The notes beneath the pieces were generated by a model. It saw only the letters and a list, made by a program, of their open reading frames with translations, searched no databases and was not told where the DNA came from. A stretch of DNA of 64,000 nucleotides from Clitoria ternatea. Its lineage: Eukaryota > Streptophyta > Magnoliopsida > Fabales > Fabaceae. Made by a program: the position numbers and the translations under genes. Shown here in pieces: positions 24,440-36,600 of this stretch. Positions within the stretch are counted from its first letter, which is position 1, and every line of letters starts with the position of its first letter. The stretch covers positions 45,866,001 through 45,930,000 of the forward strand of contig CM075676.1 of assembly GCA_037962975.1 (NCBI GenBank). The letters run 5' to 3'.

Positions 24440-26110
24440 ATGGCCTCAAGTTCTCAAAATGTTTTTCCCGAGGGTGGTGCGATAAATAGACCTCTCGCTT
24501 TCAATGGGGAAGGGTATGCGTTTTGGAAAGAAAGAATAAAAATTTTCATTCAGTCAATTGACTTGAGAATATGGAATACCATTGAAAATGGTCCCTATAT
24601 ACCGATGCACACTATAGATAGCAAGAATGTTGAAAAACCTATAGATGAATGGACAAGCGAGGAAGAAAAGAAAGTCCAATATGGCTACAAGGCCAAAAAT
24701 CTCATCACTATGTCTTTAGGAGAAGATGAATTTTTCAGAATAATGACATGCCAAACTGCTAAAGAAATGTGGGATACTCTTCAAGTAACCCATGAAGGCA
24801 CTAATGATGTAAAGGACTCAAAGATTAGTACTCTTACTAGCCAATATGAATGCTTTAGGATAAATTCAGGAGAATCTATTGTCGATATGCAGAAAAGGTT
24901 TACACTTATTATTAACCATCTTATTACTCTTGGCAAAGTATATACTAACAAAGAGCTTGTGCACAAAATTTTGAAAAGTCTCAGCAGGGAATGGCAACCT
25001 CTTGTCACAGCAATAAAATAATCTCCTAGCATCAATGAAATGTCTCTTGCAACACTCTTTGGAAAATTGCAAGAACAAGAGCAAGAACTTAAAGCATTGA
25101 AGCTAGCCGAGGAAGAGGAGAAATCCACCAAGAAGAAAGGGCTAGCCCTCAAAGCCACCTCCATGCATGAGGAAGAATCATGCAGTGACTTAGATGAAGA
25201 AGAAGAGTTTGGGCTATTCGTAAAAAGATTTGGAAGATTCATGAAGAACAAAAAGTTCCAAAGGAACTTTAAGCCCCAAGGTAAGAAATCTACTTCTAAT
25301 GAAACTTCCTCTTCACCAAGCTGTTTTGAATGTGGCAAGGAAGGGCACTTCAAGACCGATATTCCAAACCTCAAAAAGAAGGGCAAGGACAAACAAAGAA
25401 GAAGAAGAGCCTATATTGCTTGGGATGAGAACGATGTGAGCAGCTCCGACGACTCGGAAGATGAGCAAGCCAATCTTTGCTTAATGGCAAACCATCAAGA
25501 AGAAGATAATGAGGTAAATCTTCTTGACTTAGATAAAAATGAGCTGTTAGATGCATTTGAGGAATTATATGATAAGTTCACAAAAATTTCTAGTAGACTC
25601 AAGGCATCTAGGAAAACTAGTGATACTCTTGAAATGCATCTCATGGAGGTTTGTAAAGAAAATGAGAGCTTAAAAGAAGAGCTAGAGAAAGGTCAAACAT
25701 GCTCTAAGGAGAAACCATGTGATTTTGCTAAAAGATGCATTATGTTAGAAACCAAGGTTGAAGACCTAAATAGGACACTAGAGAAGCTCACTAATGGAAG
25801 AGATAATTTGAATATCCTACTTGGACAACAAAAATGCATGTTTAGTAAAACCGGTCTAGGATATGACCAAGAACATAGTAACCATAAAATGGAGAAACAC
25901 TACAAAAACTTCTCTGCACCACCAAGCAAATCCTCCTCACCTTTTATGAAATGCAATCATTGTGGTACCAAAGGACATAGTGCATATAAGTGTAGTGTTA
26001 GGAAACTAGGACCAAAGGTCTTAAGAAAGGTGTGGGTTCCCAAAGGAACGTTCCCACAAGCTAACCTTAAAGGACCCAACATAAAATGGGTACCTAGTTC
26101 TCTAAAATGA
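24440..26110 (+). pseudogene. Sirevirus gag with one in-frame stop
   Basis: The frame starts at MASSSQNVFPEGG and has the UBN2/copia-type gag region (FNGEGYAFWKERIKIFIQ...). It meets a TAA at 25019-25021 and continues in the same frame from 25022 to 26110. The second part has an acidic and coiled-coil stretch, a first zinc knuckle CFECGKEGHFKTD whose final Cys is Ile, and an intact second knuckle CNHCGTKGHSAYKC. Gag packages element RNA into particles. One stop and one altered knuckle are the only obvious defects. Gag ends with TGA, and pol lies in the +1 frame. Confidence 0.85.
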
Positions 26111-26122
26111 TTTTGTTTTGTA

Positions 26123-29100
26123 GGTATGCTTCAAGGCAAGCAACACCCATTGGTACTTGGATAGCGGGTGTTCGAAGCATATGACGGGAGACATAACCAA
26201 ATTTACATCATTCACTCCCAAAAGGAAAGGAAGCGTCACCTACGGGGACAACACTAAAGGAAGAATCCTAGGCATTGGAAATATTGGTAAGAATTCTTCC
26301 ACCTCCATAAGTGACGTATTGTATGTTGAAGGCCTCAAACATAATCTACTTAGCATTAGTCAATTATGTGACAAAGGATATAGAGTTTTATTTGAATCAA
26401 ATTGTTGCATAATTGAGCATAAGACCAATAAGGAAATTAAGTTTGTGGGCCAAAGAATTGATAATATTTACATGATTGATATGGATAGTTTGTCTACAAA
26501 TGATGAACAATGCTTCATTTCAAAAGAGGATGAAACACGGCTATGGCATAGAAGAATAGCTCATATACATGTAGACCACTTGAACAAACTTGTTTCTAAA
26601 GATTTAGTAATTGGTCTACCAAAGCTTAAATTTGAAAATAGATTTTGTGATGCATGTCAAAAGGGAAAACAAGTAAAGGCATCCTTTCAATCCAAAAACA
26701 TTGTTTCTACTCAAAGGCCTTTACAACTTTTGCACATGGACTTATTTGGACCATCCAAAATCAAAAGCTTTGGAGGTAATTACTATGGTCTAGTTATAGT
26801 AGATGACTATTCAAGATATACATGGACATTGTTTCTTGCTCATAAAAATGAAGCATATCATGCATTCAAGAAACTTGCAAAGATTATCCAAAATGAGCAA
26901 AACTCAAAAATTGCATCCATTAGAACCGATCATGGGGGAGAATTTGAAAATCAATCTTTTGAAAAGTTTTGCGAAAAACATGGTATTAATCACAACTTTT
27001 CAGCTCCTAGAACTCCACAACAAAATGGAGTAGTTGAAAGAAAGAATAGATCTTTAGTGGAGCTTGCTAGAACCATGCTAAATGAAAACAATATTGCAAA
27101 ACATTTTTGGGCCGATGCGGTAAACACCGCATGTTATGTTATGAATAGATGTTTGATAAGGCCTATTTTAAAGAAAACCCCCTATGAGCTTTACAAGGGT
27201 AGAAAACCCAACATTGCATACTTTCATATTTTTGGATGTAAGTGTTTTGTGCTCAACAATGGAAAGGATAATCTAGGAAAGTTTGATGCAAAATCTGATG
27301 AGGCAATCTTCCTAGGATATTCTCAATCAAGTAAATCTTATAGAATTTTCAACAAACAAACAAATACCATTGAGGAATCTATTCATGTCAAATTTGATGA
27401 AAATAGCCATAACCCTCCGAGAAAGGAAGATGTTGATGATCTTGTAGGTACCTTTCAAGAAATGAACTTGCAAGACAAAGAAGAAGAAGTCAACAATGAT
27501 GGAGGTGCAGCACAAATTGAGAGACAACAAGATTGGGTAACCTTGAAGGATCATCCCTTGGACAAAATCATTGGAGAAATAACCAAAGGGGTAAGTACTC
27601 GAAACGCCATTAGAAATGCATGCAATCACTTGGCTTTTGTATCCCAAATAGAACCCAAAAATATTGACGAAGCCATTATTGATGAACATTGGATGTTGGC
27701 CATGCAAGAAGAGTTAAACCAATTTGAAAGAAATGAAGTTTGGGAACTTGTGCCAAGACCCAATAATCATCTAATAATAGGCACCAAATGGGTTTTTAGA
27801 AATAAGCTAGATGAAAATGGTATAATAACTAGAAACAAAGCTAGACTAGTTGCAAAGGGATACAACCAAGAAGAAGGAATAGACTATGAAGAAACATATG
27901 CTCCCGTAGCTAGATTAGAAGCCATTAGATTACTGCTAGCTTTTGCATGTTGTATGGATTTCAAATTGTATCAAATGGATGTCAAAAGTGCGTTCTTAAA
28001 CGGCTACATTCAAGAAGAAGTTTATGTAGATCAACCTCCCAGTTTTGAAAATCATAAATTCCCAAACCATGTCTTTAAATTGAGAAAAGCCTTATATGGT
28101 TTGAAGCAAGCTCCAAGAGCTTGGTATGAAAGATTAAGCAAATTCCTTTTAGAACACAACTTTGAAAGAGGAAAGGTTGATACTACATTGTTTATAAAAC
28201 GCAAACACAATGACATCCTCTTGGTACAGATTTATGTAGATGACATAATATTTGGTGCTACTAATGAAAATCTTTGTCAAGAATTTGCCAAGATTATGCA
28301 GAATGAATTTGAAATGTCCTTGATGGGAGAACTCACTTTCTTCCTTGGACTACAAATAAAACAAGCCATTGATGGAACGTTCATTAGCCAAACCAAATAC
28401 TGTAAGGAACTACTTAAAAGGTTTGGAATGGACAAGGCAAACGAGATAGCTACACCCATGAGCACATCCTGCTATCTAGACAAAGACGAAAAGGGTAAGG
28501 ACATTGAAATCACCAAATATCGAGGTATGATTGGATCCTTACTGTATTTGACTGCGAGTAGACCTGATATTATGTTTGCGGTGTGCATGTGTGCTAGATA
28601 TCAAGCATGTCCTAAAGAATCACATTTGACTGCCATAAAAAGAATTTTGAAATATCTTGTGGGTACTCAAAATGTTGGTTTATGGTATCCCAAAGGCGTT
28701 GAATGTAATCTTTTAGGATATTCTGATTCCGACTTTGCGGGGTGTAAGCTTGATAGAAAAAGCACTAGTGGTACATGCCATTTGTTTGGTAGTTCCCTTG
28801 TTTCTTGGCATAGCAAGAAACAAGCAAGTGTTGCTTTGTCAACAGCTGAGGCAGAATATGTAGCAGCTGGTAGTTGTTGTGCTCAAATTCTTTGGATGAG
28901 ACAACAACTTCTTGATTTTGGTATTTCCTTGAATAAAGTCCCCATTAAATGTGATAATACAAGTGCCATTAACATCTCCAAGAATCCAGTAATGCACTCT
29001 AGAACCAAACACATTGAGATTAGACATCACTTTATTAGAGATCATGTGTTAAAAGGGGATTGTGTACTTGAACATGTAGAAACTTCTAAACAACTAGCTG

Positions 29101-29186
29101 ATATTTTCACAAAACCCTTGGCTAGAGAGCAATTCATTCACATAAGAAGAGAGTTAGGCATTCTTGACATGACCAGTTGTGTTTGA
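26123..29186 (+). CDS. Sirevirus pol: protease, integrase, reverse transcriptase, RNase H; open
   Basis: The pol frame opens after a TAG near 26122 and is uninterrupted for about 1,020 codons. Seen in order: aspartic protease LDSGCSKHMTG, GAG-pre-integrase LWHRRIAHIHVDHLNKL with CDACQKGK, integrase core LLHMDLFGP and TDHGGEFENQSF with PQQNGVVERKN, reverse transcriptase LYGLKQAPRAWYERL and the YVDD box in IYVDDIIFG, and RNase H with LSTAEAEYVAA and SRTKHIEIRHHFIRD. All catalytic motifs that I can recognise are present. There is no ATG near the protease and the frame is +1 to gag, so expression would need frameshifting or another mechanism, or a small indel has occurred. Confidence 0.9.
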
Positions 29187-29289
29187 ATATTTTGATAAGA
29201 ACCTTGTTGAATGGCATAATGCATGGTATATATCACATTTCATGTTTGGAACCTTGCTGTTTGATATGTTTGAAGTTTTTAACTCCATA

Positions 29290-29630
29290 ATCGATTACAT
29301 TGTGAATCCCAATCGATTACTAAGCTTCTGTTTCTAAGATAATCGATTAGAACTCACCCATAATCGATTACAATCATTCTGTTTTTTAAGATAATCGATT
29401 ATGCCTGATCCATAATCGATTACGAAGCTTCTGTTTCAAATTCAAAACGTTTCCTCTTCTTCATAATCGATTATCACATTGCTCCAATCGATTAGGACGA
29501 TTCTGTTTCTAAACTAATCGATTACCCCAAGCCACTAATCGATTACCATCTGTTTGAAACGTTTGAACTTCCCCAGAAATACTGATCTAATCGATTACCA
29601 GCTGTATCGTAATCGATTATCACGTGCTCT
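29290..29630. repeat. TAATCGATTA palindrome array before the extra ORF
   Basis: Twelve copies of AATCGATT, mostly as TAATCGATTA, lie in about 340 bp between the pol stop and the third ORF. They are separated by recurring phrases such as TTCTGTTT and AAGA. The same palindrome array occurs in both LTRs, but the spacers differ. Confidence 0.9.
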
Positions 29631-29852
29631 GATGGGTCAAAACTCCAATTTCCTAGGCTCACTCGAAACTCTCCCTCTCTTAACTCACTTCACTCCTTTC
29701 TAAACTCTCTCTCCTCCTTCCCAAACCTAATTTTCAACTATAAATACCCCCTCATTCCCCTTCTCATCTCACACTACCTCCTTCCTCTCAAACCTCTCAA
29801 AAACTATCTACCACTCATCTCTCTTCATCTCCTTCTTTTTGCATTTTCCACC

Positions 29853-30980
29853 ATGTCTACCTCAAGGAATGTCAAGAGAGCTAGGTCCTCTGCTGCTCAA
29901 GCTCATAATCCCCTTGACTTCTCAAGGTTTTTCTCTTCTCCTAGAGATCTTCAGAATTTTATGAAGAATTTTTCTAAAAAGGAGATTATGACCCCTCATT
30001 ATACCGTTGCTGACACTTTTGACAACCCAAGCCTCACCTTCACCCAAAGTCTCCACCACTACAACCTCTTCCCCTTCCTATCCCTCAAAGAAGAAGAATA
30101 CTATCCTGAGCTTATGCGAGTATTCTACTGCAACCTCCGCCTTGTCAATGGGATGGTTGAATCCAAGGTGAAAAACACCACCATCAAACTCTCCAATGCC
30201 CAGTTTGTAGAGATTTCCAAACTGCCCCTCAACAATGCTGACTTTGATGGAGGCGAACCTGAGGATGAATGGGGCTTCAATGCTCTTACTGCTCGCCAAT
30301 CTTTATGGAAAGCTGACCGCCCTAGGAGCAACCACAAACTAGTTGGCCACTTGACCATGAACAACCGCCTGCTCCACTTCTTCTTGGTCAAGATGATTGT
30401 TCCCCGTGGTGGGAACTATGCTCTAGTTGAAGAGGATGATGTCCTCTTAATGTGGGCCATGCTGAACCACAAAGAAATCAACTGGGTTCAGTTGATCAAA
30501 TTCCACATGCGCCATGCCAAGGACCAGCAAAAGCTCCCTTATGGTATTCTACTCACCAAAATTTTCAAATTCTGTGGAGTAGATTTAGCAGGGGAACTCT
30601 CTGAAAAAGTGCCCCCTAGAGCTTGCATTGGCACCCATCACCTCACCAAAATGGGTCTTGTTTTCTCAAATGGAGCATGGTACTCACGAATGGAGGGCGT
30701 TTATGCCAACATTCCCTTCCAAGCTCCTGCTGAAGAAGCACCTGCTCCTCCTCCTCCTCCACCTCAACCACAAGCTGCACCATCAACCTCTTCATCTTAA
30801 CCACAAGCTGACCCATTTGCATCTCTCTACGCCCATCTTGATCGCCGCTTCGATCGCCTTGAAAACTCCCTCCAAGATTTTTCAATGACCGAGCAGCAAC
30901 ATTTTGAGATGATGCAGCAACGTTATGAGGAGCTGGCTCACCAAATTACAGAAATCCGCTTCTTCAACCCGGACAATTAG
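29853..30980 (+). pseudogene. Sirevirus third ORF (plant transposon-protein domain), one stop
   Basis: The first part (29853-30800) encodes 315 residues beginning MSTSRNVKRARSS. It resembles the putative plant transposon protein domain often seen as an extra ORF in plant LTR elements, with blocks such as FYCNLRLVNG, HFFLVKMIVPRG and KLPYGILLTKIFKFCGVDL. A proline/glutamine-rich tail follows. At the TAA (30798-30800) the same frame continues for about 60 codons to TAG at 30978-30980, with a hydrophilic, probably coiled-coil end (FDRLENSLQDFSMTEQQ). It occupies the slot where some Sireviruses carry an env-like gene, but I see no signal peptide or membrane segment. The function of this domain is not known. 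Confidence 0.7.
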
Positions 30981-31496
30981 ACTTTTTAGTTTTGCTGTTG
31001 GTTTCTGTTTGTTGTTTTTCTGCATTTTGAATAATTTTACTTCTTGTATTTCCCATTTCTATTAATTCAATAAAAGTATCTTATTTCAGTATATATTGTT
31101 TCTCTTCAATGCTCTAATTATTTTTGATGATTACAAAGGGGGAGAAGAATATATGTTCATATGTTGGATAATACTCTGATACAAATATGGATAATATTGA
31201 TAACATGCTCTGACTAAAATTTTGAATATGCTCTGTTATTAAGAATATGGATAATAGATGCTCTGTTTAAAAAAAAAATCTTATCTGTTTGTTAAATTCT
31301 TCTTGATAGGGGGAGAATTATAAGAGATAATAAACAATAGATAAAATGAGATAAGACATTGGCTGCTGAATTGATTTTTGAAATTGGTCATCTGCTATTT
31401 GAAAAAGAGATAATGTAGCAGAGTTGTTTTTGCAAAAGATAAGTCTATATTATTCAAACTAACAACCCTCAATAGATGAACATAGTTGTCATCATC

Positions 31497-31510
31497 AAAA
31501 AGGGGGAGAA
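31497..31510 (+). promoter_or_regulatory. Sirevirus polypurine tract
   Basis: AAAAAGGGGGAGAA directly precedes the 3' LTR. A similar AAAGGGGGAGAAGAA near 31135 and AGGGGGAGAA near 31308 may be extra copies; multiple polypurine tracts are described for Sireviruses. Confidence 0.9.
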
Positions 31511-32935
31511 TGTGTTTGAATATGTTAACAGGTCCAAAGACGTGCAAAGATTTTGATAATGACAAGCACTCTTGAAGAAACCGATGCAAAAACAAAGACA
31601 TGAAATCAAAATTGAAGTAACAGCGAAGCTAATCGATTAGGCCATAGATGCTAATCGATTAGGAGCTTTCTGTCTTGGAAGAAACTGCATCAGGGTTGAA
31701 GCTAATCGATTAGTGAAGCCACACAATCGATTAGATACTCATTGGAATTAAGATAATCGATTGCACACTTGAGACTAATCGATTACAGAAATCAAAAATG
31801 GAATAAAATGCATCAGGTATACATGCTAATCGATTAAAGGAGCCATATAATCGATTAGGAAGCCACTGGAATTTAAGGTAATCGATTGCAATACATGCTA
31901 ATCGATTAGGATGCTGCGAAAACAAATTAAATGCATCAGGTATAGATGCTAATCGATTACAGGTAATGAGATAATCGATTAGTGACTCTCTGACTTGAAG
32001 CTAATCGATTACAACACGAGGGTGTAATTGATTACGCTAGTGGAAAAACAGATTTAAGTGGGAAACCAGGTCATGTCTCCACCATTCTTCAAATTTCCAC
32101 TAACTGCAACGGCTATGATGGACTAGGGCACTCCTCAACAGCTATCTTGGCTCTATAAATTGAAGAGGAAGACAAGCACAAACACACAACCAAGTAACAA
32201 CAATTCATAGCTTTATTTTGTGCTTTGTAAGCCTATTTCTTGCATATTGTACTTTTACTTGTATATCCTCTCATCTTGAGAGATTAGAATTTGGAAGAGC
32301 TTTTCATTTGTATATTTGCTCTATTGAGAGAGTGTATTGATTGTAAACAAACACCAAACACACAAGTTATTCACTCTAGGTTGAGTGGTTGTTCACTCTA
32401 GGTTGAGTGGTTACAAAGGTTGTGGACTCAACCTTTGGGATATTGTGAGATTGAGAGATTGGGTGGGTTGCCCTTATACTTGTGAGGATTGGGTTCTTGA
32501 GTGTGGGACACTAGGAAGCCGCAATTGCTCAAAGTTGTATCTCTAGTCTACAATAGTGGAAAATCCTCTAAGTGGGTTGCTTAGAGGCGAGACGTACACC
32601 GAATTGGGTGGAACTCGTTACATCGGTTTGCAAGCTTCTCTTCCTCACTCTTTTACTTCCATACATTGCATATTTGTTGATTGGTATTGTTTGGTTGAGA
32701 AGAACATACTTGAACTTGCTTAATTTGCTATACTTTAGACATTGCACACCAAGTGTTTGCTAAATTGCCTCAGCAATACTTACCTCTTGTAGTGCATTGT
32801 ATATCATTGTTATTTGCTTTCACTTGCATAATCTCATAAACTTGGTTATAGAAATCAATTTCAAAGGTATTCCAAGCAAAAGTTTTATAACTCAATTCAC
32901 CCCCCCTCTTGAGTATTGAGGCCACTTGAACAACA
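31511..32935 (+). repeat. Sirevirus 3' LTR
   Basis: It is a 1425-bp direct repeat of 22959-24383 with about 11 differences by eye. It has 13 intact AATCGATT motifs, one having changed to AATTGATT. Confidence 0.95.
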
Positions 32936-33240
32936 AATATCACATACAATGCGTAGCATATATAATTATCAATACTGGTAAGTTTTCTGTATGTAACAGG
33001 CCATTTCTAATTTTGGGAAATGTCTAGTTTACAGGGGAGACTCTGCCAAAATTTTGGCAGGCTCCCTTTCTTAGGGAACTAAAAAGATGAAAGTCAACGT
33101 TAATAATGTAGGGTTTAGTCGTGTGTGTCCCCATTAGATTCCCGTTCAAGTTTCAAAACAACCGGTCGATGTACCGTGTTGTGTTGGATCTTAAATTGTC
33201 CCGGTTGGACAGTTTGGTATGAATTTGTAACCTGTAGGGT

Positions 33241-33462
33241 GTAACCCATCAATGTTGTATGTGGTCTATCTGGAGACGTTGAATGAATGTTCATTTGAAA
33301 TTTCGGCTATGGTATTTCGTATTGTCCCCAGGGTGCATGTCTGCGTACGGAGTTTCATACCGTACGTATCTCTGTGTACTCGGGGACCAATGCGAAATGC
33401 TGCCGAAATTTTAAATGAACATCAATGACACAAGATAGACCACATACAACATCGATGGGTTA
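33241..33462. repeat. Long foldback hairpin upstream of the CACTA TNP2 gene
   Basis: The segment is an imperfect inverted repeat over about 220 bp. The left arm begins GTAACCCATCAATGTTGTAT and the right arm ends with its near complement at 33432-33462. The centre pairs CGTACGG with CCGTACG around a 9-base loop (about 33352-33360). The arms are about 100 bp with scattered mismatches. It ends about 145 bp before the TNP2 start codon, so it lies in the promoter or leader. Confidence 0.85.
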
Positions 33463-33605
33463 CAGATGGTTGCATATTCATCCCGAATGGGATAGGGCCC
33501 CACCAATTTACAACATCAAAGAGATAGAGAGTGATTCACAACCGATAGTCAAATAAAATTACAATAATTTAAAGTAACAGAAATCGTGCTTGTTAGATAT
33601 TGTAA

Positions 33606-36600
33606 ATGGAGGTACCGGCGCGATGGATGTACAACCGACTAGATAGCAATCGGTGAGTGACTGAGGAGTTTATGATGGGGCTATTGGAGTTCATTCCGTT
33701 CGCTACGGCAAACACGCCTGGATTTGAAGCAACTCAGAAGATTCGTTGTCCGTGCTCAAGGTGCAAATGCATGAGTTTTGAATACGCGGATGACGTCATG
33801 TGCCACCTAACTGAGAAAGGGTTCATGGAAACATACCACTGCTGGTACAACCATGGTGAGCAGTTACCGCGTAGACCATCAGACGTAACCCTGCAACAGT
33901 CTTACTACGAGGTTGGAGGAAACAGGGATACGTACAACAACATAGAACAAATGGTGATGGATCATATTGGACCCTCCACCGGGCGTATGCTGGAACATAA
34001 TGACCAAGCAGGTCATGGAGACTCTGACAATGTAGAGGAGGATCCTAATCCGGAGGTGAAGAGATTTTATGATTTGTTGGCGGTGGCTCAGACTCCATTG
34101 TGGGACGGGTGCAACAGTCACACTGAGTTATCCGCCTCCCTAGCTGCTTTAAGCCTAAAGGCAGATTATAATCTTTCTGGAGGTTGTTTTGATAGGATGG
34201 TCAATCTGATGGGTTCCACCATGCCTAGTAATCACAGAATGCCAACAAACCTGTACCGTGCTAAGAAACAAGTGGCAAACTTGGGGTTGGGTTGTGTGAA
34301 GATAGAGTGTTGTGTTGGTGGATGTATGCTGTTCAGAAATGAGTTTGCAGACGAGAGTGTCACAAAATGTCTGCATTATAATGAGGAACGCTACAAGACC
34401 GTTAAAAGGAGAGGGAAGGTAACCCGGACGGCCAGGAAGAAAATGTGGTACTTCCCTATAACACCGCGTCTTCAACGCCTGTATGCCTCATTGTCCACGG
34501 CAAAACACATGCGTTGGCATGCTCTGAACCGAACACAAGAGGGGTTTCTTTGCCATCCTTCCGAATGGAAAGCATGGAAGTGTTTGGATGAGCTATATCC
34601 GGACTTTTCTGGTGATCCGCGCAATGTAAGACTTGGCTTATGTACTGATGGGTTTAACCCGTTTGGTCAATACGGAAGGGCTTACTCTTGTTGGCCAGTC
34701 ATCCTTACCCCATACAATCTGCTGCCTGATATGTGTATAAAGAGGGAGGTAATGTTTCTATCTATACTGGTTCCAGGACCCAAAAATCCAAAGGCGAACA
34801 TAGACGTCTTTTTTCAACCGTTGGTTGAAGAGTTATCACAATTATGGGATGTCGGGGTAATGACATACGATGCGTCTTTGAAGAACAATTTTATGATGCG
34901 TGCTGTTTTGATATGGACTATTAACGACTTCCCCGCCTATGGTATGCTTTCTGGATGGTCCACGTCTGGGAAGCTTGCTTGCCCTGTATGCATGGAACAT
35001 ACCGGGGGGGAATCACTCCCTGTTAGTGGCAAGACAAGTTTCTTTGACTATCATAGAAAGTTTCTACCGTTGGATCACCCGTTTAGGAGGAACAAAACCG
35101 CTTTTAAGAAGAACAAGGTTGTTAATGAACCTCCACCCCGTAGGTTATCTGGTGCACGGGTTTGGCAGAGGGTCGAAGAGTATCCTTACATCTGGGACAA
35201 GAGTGTTAAGGAGTTTGTGGGTTACGGTAAGGAACACCACTGGGTGAAGCAGAGTGTGTTGTGGGATTTGCCATATTGGAAAGACTTGTTGTTAAGACAC
35301 AACATTGATGTCATGCACACTGAACGTAACGTTTTCATGAATATTTTTGACACTGTTATGGACATCAAAGGGAGAACAAAGGACACCGAGATGAGTCGTC
35401 TAGACCTTCCGATTTGGTGTTCCAGGAAGGAGTTGGAGTTGAGGGATGCGGGACGTGGTAGAATGTTTAAACCCCATGCAAAATATGCTTTAACTAGACC
35501 ACAACAGATTGCAGTGTGTATTTGGATGAATGGGTTGACCCTGCCTGACGGATTCGCTTCTAACTTGAGTAGATGTGTTGACGTGAAGGAGGGCAGGGTG
35601 TTTGGCATGAAAAGTCATGATTGCCATGTGTTTATGCAACAACTACTCCCGTACGCGTTTCATGCCTTACCGAAGCCTATTTGGAAACCGTTAGTGGAGT
35701 TGAGTCACTTCTTTAAGGAGTTGACGGCTACTTCGTTGAGTGTGGAGAAACTTGTGAAGATGGAAGAAACTATCCCGGTATTGATTTGTAAGTTGGAGCA
35801 GATTTTCCCACCAAGTTTTTTTGACTCCATGGAGCATTTGCCTATCCATCTACCGTACGAGGCCTTGGTTGGTGGCCCAGTGCAGTATCGTTGGATGTAT
35901 CCATTCGAAAGGTGAATGCTTGGTGAACTCTTTAATTTACTTGCAAATCGTGCTTATAATAGTATTTTCTAACTTAACACCATCTTGTTAATGATGTTGA
36001 AGATTCTTACGCTCTTTAAAAGATAAAGTGTCGAACAAAGCCTGCGTTGAAGCTTCAATTTGTGAGGCATACTTAGTCGAAGAAATGACAACCTTTGCTT
36101 CTTTCTATTTTCCGACGGAGATAGAAACTAGAATGAGTAGAATTCCCCGCAATCTTGGGGTAGCCAGCCGCACAGGGTTTGATGAACAAACGTCGATTTT
36201 CAACTATCCTGGTCACCCGGGGGGCAGGCTCATAAAATGTTACATTGATGAGAAAGATCGAAAGGCGGCTCACTTGTACATTCTTCTCAATTGCCCAGAA
36301 GTGGAACCCTTTATTGAGTAAGTCATAGAAGTTATATTATACATTCTTAACGTAGCTTTTATATTAAACTTATTTGTTTCTTTCAATAGCTTATACACAG
36401 ATATGCTAAAACTTGAGCAAAATGATTTAACTGATGACCAAATTCATAGTGAGGTGTCATCCAAGTTCGTTGGTTGGTTCGCGCAACATGTAAGACCCGT
36501 ATACCAAGTATTTTTAAGCCTATTTGCTTCTAACTCCCGTCAATATGGTAACAATGACCTACTTCTTATGTTGTACATAGATACAAGACCCTAACAACCA

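Larger units (their letters stand above)
22959..32935 (+). mobile_element. Sirevirus-type Ty1/copia retrotransposon, young
   Basis: LTRs of exactly 1425 bp each (22959-24383, 31511-32935) start TGTGTTTGAATATG and end CACTTGAACAACA. AATAT flanks both sides (22954-22958, 32936-32940). A tRNA-iMet primer site follows the left LTR and a clear polypurine tract precedes the right one. By eye the LTRs differ at about 11 positions (about 99.2 percent identity), so the insertion is recent. Order inside: gag with two zinc knuckles, a long open pol, then an extra 3' ORF. The large gag with coiled-coil tail, the SIRE-like pol and the extra ORF point to the Sirevirus lineage. Gag has one stop. Confidence 0.95.

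Noticed and set aside
24781..25392. 203-codon minus-strand frame
   Set aside because: Shadow of Sirevirus gag; serine/leucine-rich as expected from reversed Lys/Glu codons.
22959..32935. Repeated small frames in the two Sirevirus LTRs (23179-23373, 24020-24211 and their copies at 31731 and 32572)
   Set aside because: They arise from the TAATCGATTA words and the LTR duplication; no domain, and they overlap promoter sequence.
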